Below are positions 1 to 7,892 of a DNA stretch of 64,000 nucleotides, piece by piece. The DNA lies in NCBI RefSeq assembly GCF_013363975.1, contig NZ_JABWGN010000025.1, positions 1 through 64,000 on the forward strand. The letters are read 5' to 3'. The notes under the pieces are model-generated. The model was given only the letters and a program-made list of their open reading frames with translations. It was not told the origin of the DNA and made no database searches. Made by a program: the position numbers and the translations under genes. Source of the DNA: Nonomuraea montanisoli (GTDB taxonomy: Bacteria > Actinomycetota > Actinomycetes > Streptosporangiales > Streptosporangiaceae). Within the stretch, counting starts at the first letter, position 1, and each line of letters begins with the position of its first letter.

Positions 1-1
1 G

Positions 2-133
2 TTGACGTTGTCGGCGCATATTCCGTTGGTGCGGTTGGACGCGCGGTCGAAGGACTCGGTCAAGAGCGCGTTGATCAATCTGGTGGAGCACGCGTTGACG
101 GTGCGGATGGCCGTCCCAGGCTGGAGCGGCTGA
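2..133 (+). CDS. 3' end of a conservon-type (CvnD-like) GTP/ATP-binding protein
   Basis: An open frame enters from the left edge and ends at TGA 131-133, leaving 43 residues. Its codons end almost always in G or C, as in the neighbouring real genes, whereas the other frames here do not. The tail contains HIPLVRLDARSKDSVKSALI and LVEHALTVRMA, which resembles the C-terminal end of the small GTP/ATP-binding proteins of actinobacterial conservons (CvnD type), where a DxRxxxSxKxxLxxLVEhAL pattern is usual. The nucleotide-binding part lies outside the window, so the family call rests on this tail only. It ends 55 bases before ffh on the same strand. Confidence 0.45.
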   Translation: MTLSAHIPLVRLDARSKDSVKSALINLVEHALTVRMAVPGWSG

Positions 134-188
134 CGGAGCGGCTAGGCTGAGTTCAGACCTACATTCGCTTCGAGGACTGGCCAACCAC

Positions 189-1745
189 GTGTTCGAGACG
201 CTTTCCGACCGGCTGACATCGGTCTTCTCCTCCCTCCGATCCAAGGGTCGGCTGTCCGACGCCGACATCGACGCCACCACCCGCGAGATCCGCATCGCGC
301 TGCTCGAGGCGGACGTCGCGCTGCCTGTGGTGAAGGCATTCGTCGCCCAGGTCAAGGAGCGCGCCCGCAGCGCCGAGGTCTCCCAGGCGCTCAACCCGGC
401 GCAGCAGGTCGTCAAGATCGTCAATGACGAGCTGATCGAGATCCTCGGCGGTGAGACCCGCAGGCTCCGCTTCGCGAAGACGCCGCCGACCGTGATCATG
501 CTCGCCGGCCTCCAGGGCGCCGGAAAGACCACCCTGGCGGGCAAGCTCGCCCGCTGGCTGCGCGAGCAGGGCCACGCGCCCATGCTGGTCGCCGCCGACC
601 TCCAGCGGCCCAACGCCGTCCAGCAGCTCCAGGTCGTCGGCGAGCGGGCGCAGGTCGCCGTCTACGCCCCCGAGCCCGGCAGCGGCGTCGGCGACCCCGT
701 CGAGGTGGCCCGCCGCTCCATCGACGAGGCGCGGCGCCTGCAGCACGACATCGTCATCATCGACACGGCCGGCCGCCTCGGCATCGACCAGGAGATGATG
801 AAGCAGGCCGCCGACATCCGGGCCGCGGTCACGCCCGACGAGGTCCTGTTCGTGGTCGACGCCATGATCGGTCAGGACGCGGTCACCACCGCCCAGGCGT
901 TCATGGAGGGCGTCGGCTTCGACGGGGTCGTCCTCACCAAGCTCGACGGCGACGCCCGGGGTGGCGCCGCCCTCTCGGTCCGGCACATCACCGGCCGGCC
1001 GATCATGTTCGCCTCCACCGGCGAGAAGCTCGAGGACTTCGACGCCTTCCACCCCGACCGGATGGCGTCCCGCATCCTCGACATGGGTGACATCCTCACC
1101 CTCATCGAGCAGGTCCAGAAGACCTACGACGAGGAGCAGGCCGCCAAGATGGCGGGCAAGCTCACCTCGGGCGAGAACTTCACCCTCGAGGACTTCCTCG
1201 AGCAGATGATGATGGTCCAGAAGATGGGCCCCATCAAGAACCTGCTCGGCATGATGCCCGGCATGGGGCAGATGCGCGACCAGCTCAACTCCATCGACGA
1301 CCGCGACCTCGACCGCATCGCCGCCATCATCCGCTCGATGACCCCGGCCGAGCGCCAGGACCCGAAGATCATCAACGGCTCGCGGCGCGCCCGCATCGCC
1401 GCGGGCTCCGGCGTGACCGTCACGGCCGTCAGCAACCTCGTCACCCGCTTCTTCGAGGCCCAGAAGATGATGAAGCGCGTGGCCGGAGGCATGGGCCTGC
1501 CCGGCATGCCGGGGGGCAGGGGCAAGGCCGCCAAGGCGCAGAAGAAGGCCAAGAAGGGGCGCCGGGTCAGCGGCGACCCGCGCAAGGCCGCACTCGGCAA
1601 GGCCCAGGCCGACGACGCGCCGCCCGCCGCTCCCACGCCCGGCGGCCTGCTGGGCAACCTGGGCGCCGGCAAGCTGCCGCCGGGCATGGAGCTCCCGCCG
1701 GGCTTCGACCCGAGCAAGCTCAACCTGCCGCCGCGCCAGAAGTGA
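189..1745 (+). CDS. ffh: Signal recognition particle protein Ffh
   Basis: Ffh is the GTPase subunit of the signal recognition particle; it binds signal sequences of nascent membrane and secreted proteins with SRP RNA and docks at FtsY. The 518-residue product starts at GTG 189. The N domain is followed by the P-loop GLQGAGKTT at residues 107-115 and a DTAGR switch motif near residue 192. The C-terminal half is the methionine-rich M domain (EQMMMVQKMGPIKNLLGMMPGMG), with the conserved SRRARIAAGSG segment. The last 70 residues are a basic, Gly/Pro-rich tail typical of actinobacterial Ffh. A perfect hairpin follows directly, so transcription may end here. Confidence 0.98.
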   Translation: MFETLSDRLTSVFSSLRSKGRLSDADIDATTREIRIALLEADVALPVVKAFVAQVKERARSAEVSQALNPAQQVVKIVNDELIEILGGETRRLRFAKTPPTVIMLAGLQGAGKTTLAGKLARWLREQGHAPMLVAADLQRPNAVQQLQVVGERAQVAVYAPEPGSGVGDPVEVARRSIDEARRLQHDIVIIDTAGRLGIDQEMMKQAADIRAAVTPDEVLFVVDAMIGQDAVTTAQAFMEGVGFDGVVLTKLDGDARGGAALSVRHITGRPIMFASTGEKLEDFDAFHPDRMASRILDMGDILTLIEQVQKTYDEEQAAKMAGKLTSGENFTLEDFLEQMMMVQKMGPIKNLLGMMPGMGQMRDQLNSIDDRDLDRIAAIIRSMTPAERQDPKIINGSRRARIAAGSGVTVTAVSNLVTRFFEAQKMMKRVAGGMGLPGMPGGRGKAAKAQKKAKKGRRVSGDPRKAALGKAQADDAPPAAPTPGGLLGNLGAGKLPPGMELPPGFDPSKLNLPPRQK

Positions 1746-1751
1746 CCCGCC

Positions 1752-1786
1752 GACGCCGCCCCCGTGACCGTACCGGGGGCGGCGTC
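1752..1786 (+). terminator. Perfect 13-bp hairpin after ffh
   Basis: GACGCCGCCCCCG (1752-1764) pairs perfectly with CGGGGGCGGCGTC (1774-1786) around a 9-nt loop, starting 6 bases after the ffh stop codon. There is no U tract after it, as is common for actinobacterial terminators. Confidence 0.75.
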
Positions 1787-2327
1787 GCTGTGTCGGGGCG
1801 TCTTCTCCCGGCGGGTCTCCGGGGCGCGTCCCTTCGGGCCGGCGCGCACCACGTCCCGAGCCGTCACGCGGTGTCACTGGGGGACGACCGCAACCGCCCT
1901 CCCAAGGTGACCGCAACCGTCAACGCGCGAAGGACCCGCCCGTCACCCTGAGAAGACTTGACCCTCACCCGGAGAGGACGCTGAGGGGCAGCGCGGCGGC
2001 GACTTCGACCGTCACGCCGGGAAGGAGGCTGAGCGTCAGCCCGGCGGCGACTCCGGGAAGGACGCCAGCCGCCCGCAAAGGCTCTCCCAAGAGAGTCCCA
2101 GCAGGCGCCGGACAGGCGCGCGAACTGCGGCCGGATGAGGCCGGATGCGCGCGTCGCGTCGCTGGCAGTGTCTGGGATCTGGCAGAATGACATGTTGGAA
2201 CACCGTGACCAGTCGGGTGCCCTCTCACCTCCTGGCGGCCACGCCTGTCCCTGGAGCGATCGTCCAGCCGTGCCCCACTCGGCGAGGCGTCGTTCACCCA
2301 CGCTCTGAAGCAGGAGAGACCACACCC
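1787..2327. other. Intergenic region ffh to rpsP
   Basis: About 540 bases with no ORF of convincing codon usage; the frames that run through it lack typical third-position bias. The part 1950-2090 contains degenerate short repeats around cggcggcgact and gggaagga. The segment near 2160-2190 (CTGGCA then CAGAAT) could be the rpsP operon promoter, but the spacing of 15 is poor and this is weak. A ribosome-binding site GCAGGAGAG lies about 10 bases before the rpsP GTG. Confidence 0.4.
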
Positions 2328-2768
2328 GTGGCAGTCAAGATCAAGCTCAAGCGGCTCGGCATGATCCGCAACGCTCAGTACCGTATCGTCGTCGCCGACA
2401 GCCGCACCAAGCGTGACGGCCGGGCGATCGAGGAGATCGGCCTGTACCACCCGAAGGAGAACCCTTCGCGCATCGAGGTCGACGCCGAGCGCGCGGCCTA
2501 CTGGCTCGGTGTCGGCGCGCAGCCGACCGAGCCGGTGATGAAGCTGCTCAAGCTCACCGGTGACTGGCAGAAGTTCAAGGGCGAGCCCGCCCCGGCGCCG
2601 CTGAAGGTCGCCGAGCCGGCGGCCGACCGCCACGCGCTCTACGAGGCCGCGGCCAAGGAGGCCCTGTCCGGTGGCGACACCGGCACGACCGCCACCACGC
2701 CGAAGAAGTCCAAGAAGAAGGACGACGCCGAGGCCGCCGCCGAGACCCCGACCGAGGGCGAGGGCTGA
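2328..2768 (+). CDS. rpsP: 30S ribosomal protein S16
   Basis: S16 is a small-subunit ribosomal protein needed for 30S assembly. The start is GTG 2328 (MAVKIKLKRLGM), preceded by AGGAG; the frame is open further upstream but that part has no family similarity. The conserved RNAQYRIVVADSRTKRDGR and EEIGLYHP segments occupy the first 50 residues. The protein is 146 residues, longer than the roughly 85-residue enterobacterial form, owing to an Ala/Lys/Glu-rich C-terminal tail that is common in actinobacteria. It is the first gene of the rpsP-khpA-rimM-trmD run; khpA starts one base after its stop codon. Confidence 0.97.
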   Translation: MAVKIKLKRLGMIRNAQYRIVVADSRTKRDGRAIEEIGLYHPKENPSRIEVDAERAAYWLGVGAQPTEPVMKLLKLTGDWQKFKGEPAPAPLKVAEPAADRHALYEAAAKEALSGGDTGTTATTPKKSKKKDDAEAAAETPTEGEG

Positions 2769-2769
2769 C

Positions 2770-3015
2770 GTGCTCGAGGAGGCTCTCGAGCACCTCGTGA
2801 AGGGCATCGTCGAACATCCCGACGATGTCCGGGTCCGCGCACGCCGCATCCGCAGCGGGCGCGTCCTGGAGGTCCGGGTGCACCCCGAGGACCTGGGCAA
2901 GGTCATCGGTCGCGGCGGGCGCACCGCCAAGGCGTTGCGCACCGTGGTGAACGCCCTGGCCGACGGGAAGTACGTGCGGGTCGATCTGCTCGACCTGGAC
3001 GAAGCAGTCCGTTAG
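2770..3015 (+). CDS. khpA: KH-domain RNA-binding protein KhpA (YlqC family)
   Basis: This 81-residue single KH-domain protein binds RNA; in other bacteria KhpA works with KhpB and affects cell size and sRNA or mRNA stability. It starts at GTG 2770, one base after the rpsP stop, so translation is probably coupled. The KH signature is VIGRGGRTAKALRTVV, containing the GxxG loop (GRGG) that contacts RNA. Location between rpsP and rimM is the standard one for this family. A strong hairpin follows the stop codon and may separate it from rimM. Confidence 0.93.
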   Translation: MLEEALEHLVKGIVEHPDDVRVRARRIRSGRVLEVRVHPEDLGKVIGRGGRTAKALRTVVNALADGKYVRVDLLDLDEAVR

Positions 3016-3027
3016 CGTCAGGACTTC

Positions 3028-3060
3028 GCGCCCTCATCGGTCTCGTTCCGATGAGGGCGC
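3028..3060 (+). terminator. Strong hairpin between khpA and rimM
   Basis: GCGCCCTCATCGG (3028-3040) pairs perfectly with CCGATGAGGGCGC (3048-3060) around the 7-nt loop tctcgtt. It begins 13 bases after the khpA stop and ends 25 bases before rimM. It lies inside what is normally a single operon, so it may act as an attenuator, partial terminator or RNA-processing site rather than a full stop. Confidence 0.6.
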
Positions 3061-3084
3061 TCGCGTGAGAGAAGGCAGGTACAC

Positions 3085-3588
3085 GTGCAGCTCGTCGTCG
3101 GCCGGATAGGCCGCCCGCACGGCATCCGTGGTGACGTGACCGTGGAGGTGCGCACCGACGATCCCGAGCTGCGCTTCGCCGTCGGCGCGTCGGTCGCGAC
3201 CGACCCCGCCGGCAGGGGGCCGCTCGTCATCGAGGGCCGCCGCTGGCACAAGGACGTCCTGCTGGTCCGCTTCGCCGGCGTCGACGACCGCGACACGGCC
3301 GAGAGCCTGCGCGGCATCATGCTCGTCATCGACTCCGCCGACGTGGAGCCGAGTGACGACCCCGACGAGTTCCACGACCACGAGCTGATCGGGCTCGCGG
3401 TGGTCACGACCTCCGGGGAGCCGGTCGGCGAGGTCACCGACGTCCTCCACCACGGCCAGGACCTCCTCGTCATCCGCCGTGCCGGGCAGGACGACGCGCT
3501 CGTCCCGTTCGTCCGGGAGCTCGTGCCCGAGGTGGACGTGCGCGGCGGCCGGCTGGTGATCGACCCGCCCGAGGGGCTGCTGGCATGA
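3085..3588 (+). CDS. rimM: Ribosome maturation factor RimM
   Basis: RimM binds S19 and the 3' domain of 16S rRNA and helps the 30S head mature. The 167-residue product starts at GTG 3085 after GAGAAGGCAGG. The N-terminal RimM domain begins with VVGRIGRPHGIRGDVTVEV, the family hallmark, and the C-terminal PRC-barrel domain includes GEVTDVLHHGQDLLVI and a VPFVxELVPEVD stretch. Length is normal for the family. Its stop overlaps the trmD start (ATGA, 3585-3588). Confidence 0.96.
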   Translation: MQLVVGRIGRPHGIRGDVTVEVRTDDPELRFAVGASVATDPAGRGPLVIEGRRWHKDVLLVRFAGVDDRDTAESLRGIMLVIDSADVEPSDDPDEFHDHELIGLAVVTTSGEPVGEVTDVLHHGQDLLVIRRAGQDDALVPFVRELVPEVDVRGGRLVIDPPEGLLA

Positions 3589-4541
3589 CGGCCGGACCGC
3601 GCGGCGAGCGCACGTCCCCGGGCATGCGGCTCGACATCGTCTCGATCTTCCCCGAGTACTTCTCGCCCCTCGACGTCTCGCTCATCGGCAAGGCGCGCGA
3701 GCGCGGCACCCTCGACGTACGGGTCCACCAGCTACGCGACTGGACGCACGACGTCCACAAGACCGTCGACGACACCCCGTACGGCGGCGGCCCGGGCATG
3801 GTCATGAAGCCCGAGGTGTGGGGCGAGGCCATCGACGCGATCATCGCCGACGGCGCGGCCGCCAACGGTCCGGCCGCCGACGCGTCGCCGACCGACGCCC
3901 CGCCCACCGGCAGCCCTGGGGCTCCGGCCACCGGCGGCTCCGCGGCTCCGGGCCCCACGGCTCCGGCCACCGGCGGCCCCGCGGCCCCGGCGACCCCGCG
4001 GATCATCGTGCCGACGCCCAGCGGGCGGCCGTTCACCCAGGAGATCGCCCAGGAGCTCGCGGCCGAGCCGTGGCTGCTGTTCGCGTGCGGCCGCTACGAG
4101 GGCATCGACTCGCGGGTCATGCGCGAGTACGGCGCCCGGATGCGCGTGGACGAGCTGAGCATCGGCGACTACGTGCTGGCCGGCGGCGAGGTGGCCGTGC
4201 TCGTCATGGTCGAGGCGGTCGGCAGGCTGCTGCCCGGCGTGCTCGGCAACGTCCACTCGGCCGTCGACGACTCCTTCGCCCCTGGCGCCATGCGCAACCT
4301 GCTCGAAGGCCCCGTCTACACCAAGCCGCCGGTGTGGCGCGGTCACGAGGTCCCGGAGGTGCTCCTGTCCGGCCACCACGGGAGGATCGCCCGGTGGCGC
4401 CGCGACGAGGCGCTGCGCCGTACCGTCGCCAACCGGCCCGAACTGGCGGCGGCGATCGACCCCGAGACGCTCGACAAGCACGATCGGAAGCTGCTCGACG
4501 AGCTGGCGTTTCGCGTCGGACCGGAAGATATGGCAAACTGA
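3585..4541 (+). CDS. trmD: tRNA (guanine37-N1)-methyltransferase TrmD with Ala/Pro/Gly insertion
   Basis: TrmD methylates G37 next to the anticodon of several tRNAs and so prevents frameshifting. It is a SPOUT-class enzyme; the knot region is visible as RMRVDELSIGDYVLAGGEVA and substrate motifs as DDTPYGGGPGMVM. The ATG at 3585 overlaps rimM by 4 bases; an internal ATG at 3624 (MRLDIVSIFPEYF) matches the usual N terminus and may be the true start, giving 305 residues. Between residues about 88 and 138 (numbered from 3585) there is an Ala/Pro/Gly/Thr insertion, which makes the protein about 50 residues longer than usual; part of it is a 39-bp tandem duplication. Both flanks of the insertion are conserved, so the enzyme should be active. 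Confidence 0.96.
   Translation: MTAGPRGERTSPGMRLDIVSIFPEYFSPLDVSLIGKARERGTLDVRVHQLRDWTHDVHKTVDDTPYGGGPGMVMKPEVWGEAIDAIIADGAAANGPAADASPTDAPPTGSPGAPATGGSAAPGPTAPATGGPAAPATPRIIVPTPSGRPFTQEIAQELAAEPWLLFACGRYEGIDSRVMREYGARMRVDELSIGDYVLAGGEVAVLVMVEAVGRLLPGVLGNVHSAVDDSFAPGAMRNLLEGPVYTKPPVWRGHEVPEVLLSGHHGRIARWRRDEALRRTVANRPELAAAIDPETLDKHDRKLLDELAFRVGPEDMAN
3920..3996 (+). repeat. 39-bp tandem duplication inside trmD
   Basis: Two adjacent copies, starting at 3920 and 3959, share ggctccggccaccggcgg and the following ccgcgg. Thirteen codons per unit keeps the frame; each encodes a variant of APATGGxAAP. It lies in the linker insertion of TrmD. Confidence 0.75.
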
Positions 4542-4576
4542 AGCGTCGCCGACCACCATGTGGTTGGTCTGCCATG

Positions 4577-4595
4577 CCCGGGAGAGGCTCCCGGG
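4577..4595 (+). promoter_or_regulatory. Hairpin in the rplS leader
   Basis: CCCGGGAG (4577-4584) pairs with CTCCCGGG (4588-4595) around a 3-nt loop in the 136-base space between trmD and rplS. It could be a weak terminator or part of an rplS leader structure. Confidence 0.4.
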
Positions 4596-4677
4596 TTCAT
4601 CACATCAGCAAGCGCGTCCGCCGCGAGCCCCGGCCGGGTGGACCTCCGCGTGCTCACGAGACTTGAGGACAGTTCTC

Positions 4678-5040
4678 ATGCACACGAAGATCCAGGAGCT
4701 CGAGAAGACGACCCTGCGCAGCGACGTACCGGACTTCCGTCCCGGTGACACGCTCGAGGTGCACGTGCGCGTCGTCGAAGGCAACCGCTCCCGTATCCAG
4801 GTCTTCAAGGGCTTCGTGCTGCGCCGCCAGGGCAGCGGCGCCCGCGAGACCTTCACGGTCCGCAAGGTCAGCTACGGCGTCGGCGTCGAGCGCACCTTCC
4901 CGGTGCACAGCCCGGTCATCGAGAAGATCGTTCTCGTGACCCGCGGTGACGTCCGCCGGGCGAAGCTTTACTACATGCGTGACCTTCGCGGCAAGGCCGC
5001 CCGCATCCGCGAGAAGCGCGAGGCGACCCCCGCCAAGTGA
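4678..5040 (+). CDS. rplS: 50S ribosomal protein L19
   Basis: L19 lies at the 30S-50S interface and forms intersubunit bridges. The 120-residue protein starts at ATG 4678 (MHTKIQELEK) after TTGAGGACAG; the longer upstream frame is not conserved. Family segments include DFRPGDTLEVHVRVVEGN, RIQVFKGFVL, GVGVERTFPVHSPVIEKI and the C-terminal RRAKLYYMRDLRGKAARI. Length is normal. An intrinsic terminator follows 16 bases after the stop. Confidence 0.98.
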   Translation: MHTKIQELEKTTLRSDVPDFRPGDTLEVHVRVVEGNRSRIQVFKGFVLRRQGSGARETFTVRKVSYGVGVERTFPVHSPVIEKIVLVTRGDVRRAKLYYMRDLRGKAARIREKREATPAK

Positions 5041-5056
5041 CCCTTGGTTGAGCCCG

Positions 5057-5088
5057 TGGCCCGCGTTCTGCGCGGGCCATTTGGCTTT
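5057..5088 (+). terminator. Intrinsic terminator after rplS
   Basis: TGGCCCGCG (5057-5065) pairs with CGCGGGCCA (5071-5079) around a 5-nt loop and is followed by the T-rich tttggcttt (5080-5088). This is one of the few hairpins in the window with a T tract. Confidence 0.85.
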
Positions 5089-5181
5089 ACCGGGGCGTTC
5101 CCTTTATGCGGAGCGACTCGGGCGCGGGTGTAGCCTCGGTCGGGGCTTGTCGAGCCGGTGCATCATCTAGGCTCGTCAGCG

Positions 5182-6111
5182 ATGACTAGCGAGAGCCAGG
5201 AGCACGGCGCGTCGCGCCGCCCTGTCGAGGACGAGGTGGACGTGGTCGCGGAAGAGACGCAGAAGCCGGCAAAAGACGGCAAAAAGGACAAGAAGGGTTC
5301 CTTTTGGAAGGAGCTCCCCGTCCTTGTCGTCGTGGCGCTGGTCTTGGCCCTGATCATCAAGACGTTCGTGGTCCAGGCTTTCTACATCCCGTCCGAGTCG
5401 ATGGAGAACACCCTCCTCAAGAACGACCGGGTCCTGGTCAACAAGATCGTCTACCACACGCGCGACATCGAGCGCGGCGACGTGGTGGTCTTCTCCGGCG
5501 TCGACTCCTGGGACGGCGAGTTCCAGATGGAGGAGCCGTCCAACCCGGTCGCCGCCTTCTTCCGCTGGGTCGGCACCGCGTTCGGCGTGGTCCCCGGCGA
5601 GAAGGACTACATCAAGCGGGTCATCGGCGTCGGCGGCGACCACGTCAAGTGCTGCGACGACAAGCACCGCATCACGGTCAACGGCGTCCCGATCGACGAA
5701 GAGAGCTACCTGTACCCAGGCAACCAGCCCTCGGACAACGGCTTCGACATCACGGTGCCCGAAGGGCGCCTGTGGGTGATGGGCGATCACCGGTCCGTCT
5801 CGCTGGACTCCCGGTCCCACACGGGCGACCCGGGCGGCGGCTCCATTCCCGTGGGCCAGGTCATCGGACGGGCGTTCGTCATCGTGTGGCCGTTCTCCCG
5901 CGCCGGGACGCTCGACATCCCCGCCACCTTCTCCCAGCCGGCCCTGCACGCGATGGGCGCGCCCGTTCCGCTGGGCGACTCCGTCCCGCTGGCCGCGGGC
6001 TTCGCGCTGGCCGGCCCCCTGCTCCTGATCCGTCGGCGATGGCTGCCCGGCGGCCCCCGGCTTCGTCGACCGCGCCGCGCGGACGGCGCCGAACACCCCT
6101 GGAGACCTTGA
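5182..6111 (+). CDS. lepB: Signal peptidase I (first of a tandem pair)
   Basis: Type I signal peptidase cuts signal peptides from exported proteins on the outer face of the membrane. From ATG 5182 the product has 309 residues; an in-frame GTG at 5158 is possible but gives an odd N terminus. A charged cytoplasmic N terminus precedes a membrane segment (PVLVVVALVLALIIKTFVV). The catalytic serine is S73 in FYIPSESMENTL and the catalytic lysine is K145 in KDYIKRVIGVGGD. A second hydrophobic segment near the C terminus (VPLAAGFALAGPLLLI) suggests a second membrane anchor that the next paralogue lacks. The stop overlaps the next start by one base (TGATG). Confidence 0.95.
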   Translation: MTSESQEHGASRRPVEDEVDVVAEETQKPAKDGKKDKKGSFWKELPVLVVVALVLALIIKTFVVQAFYIPSESMENTLLKNDRVLVNKIVYHTRDIERGDVVVFSGVDSWDGEFQMEEPSNPVAAFFRWVGTAFGVVPGEKDYIKRVIGVGGDHVKCCDDKHRITVNGVPIDEESYLYPGNQPSDNGFDITVPEGRLWVMGDHRSVSLDSRSHTGDPGGGSIPVGQVIGRAFVIVWPFSRAGTLDIPATFSQPALHAMGAPVPLGDSVPLAAGFALAGPLLLIRRRWLPGGPRLRRPRRADGAEHPWRP

Positions 6112-6716
6112 TGGTCGGCATCAAGAAGCCGGACGCCGAGCGCGACAAGCCCAAGAAGAAGGGCACCTTCCGCGAGACCGTCCTCCTGCTGATCCTCGGC
6201 GTGGGCATCGCCCTGCTGCTCCAGCAGTTCGTGGTCGGGTCGTTCTACATCCCGTCCGGGTCGATGGAGAACACCCTGCACATCGACGACCGGGTCTTCG
6301 TCAACAAGCTCGCCGGAAAGCCCGAGCGGGGCGACATCGTCGTCTTCAAGGGCTGGGACGCCGACGGCAACGAGGACACCATCAAGCGGGTCATCGGCGT
6401 CGGCGGCGACAAGGTGGTCTGCTGCGACTCCAAGAGGCGTATCACGGTCAACGGCACCCCCCTCGACGAGTCGTCCTACCTGTATCCGGGCGACTACCCC
6501 TCCGACGAGTCGTTCAAGTACACGGTGCCGCCGGGCAAGCTCTGGCTGATGGGCGACCACCGCAGCAACTCGCGTGACTCGCGCGCCCATGTGGGCGAGC
6601 CCGGAGGCGGCTTCATCTCGGAGGACGCGGTGATCGGCAAGGCGGTGGTCCGCTACTGGCCGCTGTCCCGCGGGCTGATCTTCACCAAGCCCGAGACCTT
6701 CGACAAGGTCAAGTAG
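6111..6716 (+). CDS. lepB: Signal peptidase I (second of a tandem pair)
   Basis: This 201-residue type I signal peptidase is a tandem paralogue of the preceding gene; long stretches such as CCDxKxRITVNGxPxDExSYLYPG are shared. It has one N-terminal membrane segment (ETVLLLILGVGIALLLQQFVV), the catalytic Ser51 in FYIPSGSMENTL and Lys92 in DTIKRVIGVGGD. It lacks the second C-terminal anchor and the roughly 45-residue insertion between the two catalytic motifs of the first copy. ATG 6111 overlaps the preceding stop codon by one base, so the two are likely co-translated. Multiple signal peptidases in tandem are common in actinomycetes. Confidence 0.95.
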   Translation: MVGIKKPDAERDKPKKKGTFRETVLLLILGVGIALLLQQFVVGSFYIPSGSMENTLHIDDRVFVNKLAGKPERGDIVVFKGWDADGNEDTIKRVIGVGGDKVVCCDSKRRITVNGTPLDESSYLYPGDYPSDESFKYTVPPGKLWLMGDHRSNSRDSRAHVGEPGGGFISEDAVIGKAVVRYWPLSRGLIFTKPETFDKVK

Positions 6717-6770
6717 GGCTGGGGTTCCAGTCGCGGTTCGCGGCCATTGGGGCGTACGCTGCCTCTTGTC

Positions 6771-7439
6771 ATGACAGTTGCGTTCCGCCCCCGGCCCAGC
6801 GTCGTCCGGCGCGACTCCGGACTGTACGCCTACGAGAGGGCGCTCGCGCGCCGCGGCCTGACCCCGATCGCGGGAGTCGACGAGGCAGGCCGGGGAGCCT
6901 GCGCCGGACCGCTGGTCGTCGCCGCGGTCGTCCTGCGCAAACAGGTCGACGGGCTCGGCGACTCGAAGCTGCTGTCGCCGGCCGTACGCGAACGGCTCTA
7001 CGAGCAGATCGTCAAGGTCGCCGACGTGGGTGTGGTCGTCATCCCGCCCGCCGAGATCGACGCGCGCGGCCTGCACAAGAGCAACGTCTCCGGAATGCGG
7101 CGCGCCGTCGCGCGGTTGAGCTGTGACCCGGAGTACATCCTGACCGACGGCTTCCCGGTTCCGGGACTGCCGGCGCCGTCGCTGGCCGTGTGGAAGGGGG
7201 ACCAGGTGGCCGCCTGCGTGGCGGCCGCGTCGATCGTGGCCAAGGTGACCAGGGACCGGATGATGGTGGATCTGGACGGCGAGTTCCCGATGTACGGGTT
7301 CGCCGAACACAAGGGCTATGTCACGCCCGGCCATCGCAGGGCGCTGGAGACGCACGGCCCGTGCTCGCACCACCGATACTCGTTCGTCACGGTGGCCAGG
7401 GAGATGGGCGAGAATGAAATGGGGGCCGGGGTTGCCTGA
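6771..7439 (+). CDS. rnhB: Ribonuclease HII
   Basis: RNase HII removes ribonucleotides misincorporated into DNA and RNA of RNA-DNA hybrids. From ATG 6771 the protein has 222 residues; the upstream GTG at 6747 is less likely. The first metal-binding motif is GVDEAGRGACAGPLVVAA (D37, E38), followed by DSKLLSP and the LTDGFPVPG segment carrying another catalytic Asp. AAASIVAKVTRDRMM and the HKGYVTPGHRRAL segment are also typical. Length and position after lepB match other actinobacteria. The DUF2469 gene follows after 39 bases. Confidence 0.96.
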   Translation: MTVAFRPRPSVVRRDSGLYAYERALARRGLTPIAGVDEAGRGACAGPLVVAAVVLRKQVDGLGDSKLLSPAVRERLYEQIVKVADVGVVVIPPAEIDARGLHKSNVSGMRRAVARLSCDPEYILTDGFPVPGLPAPSLAVWKGDQVAACVAAASIVAKVTRDRMMVDLDGEFPMYGFAEHKGYVTPGHRRALETHGPCSHHRYSFVTVAREMGENEMGAGVA

Positions 7440-7478
7440 CAGGGCACGCCGGGGGACCGGTACGACAGGAGGACCGCG

Positions 7479-7802
7479 ATGAGCGCAGAAGATCTCGAGA
7501 AGTACGAAACCGAGATGGAGCTGCAGCTTTACCGCGAATACCGCGATGTCGTCGGGTTGTTCACCTACGTCGTGGAGACGGAGCGACGCTTCTACCTGAC
7601 CAACTCGGTCGATCTCGACGTCCGCACGGCGGAGAACGGGGACGTCTTCTTCGATGTGAAGATGCAGGACGCGTGGGTGTGGGACATGTACCGGCCCGCG
7701 CGGTTCGTGAAGAACGTCCGCGTGGTCACGTTCAAGGACGTCAACGTCGAGGAACTCGCCAAGGCCGACCTGGAGATGCCGAAGGAGGGCTTCTCCGGCT
7801 GA
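7479..7802 (+). CDS. DUF2469 family protein
   Basis: A 107-residue acidic protein of unknown function, found almost only in actinobacteria and normally placed between rnhB and yraN, as here. The start ATG 7479 is preceded by GACAGGAGG. Recognisable segments are MSAEDLEKYETEMELQLYRE, FTYVVETERRFYLTN and DVFFDVKMQDAWVWDMYRP. The aromatic, charged pattern and lack of a signal peptide or membrane segment point to a cytosolic protein. A hairpin terminator follows about 60 bases downstream. Confidence 0.93.
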   Translation: MSAEDLEKYETEMELQLYREYRDVVGLFTYVVETERRFYLTNSVDLDVRTAENGDVFFDVKMQDAWVWDMYRPARFVKNVRVVTFKDVNVEELAKADLEMPKEGFSG

Positions 7803-7865
7803 CCGACCGGAGGAACGGCACGCAGCCCCTGTGGGACGGGGGTGGGGGCGGCGGCCGGTGACTTC

Positions 7866-7892
7866 AGGGGCGTCCTGTCGGGGCGCCCCTTT
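7866..7892 (+). terminator. Hairpin terminator after the DUF2469 gene
   Basis: AGGGGCG (7866-7872) pairs with CGCCCCT (7884-7890), followed directly by TTTCGC. The loop of 11 nt is long and G-rich. Confidence 0.5.

Noticed and set aside
159..1916. 585-codon open frame antisense to ffh
   Set aside because: It mirrors a highly biased gene; high-GC coding DNA makes long antisense frames, and it has no domain similarity, whereas ffh is certain.
1965..2942. 325-codon antisense frame over rpsP and khpA
   Set aside because: Shadow frame of confirmed genes with low-complexity Arg/Leu composition.
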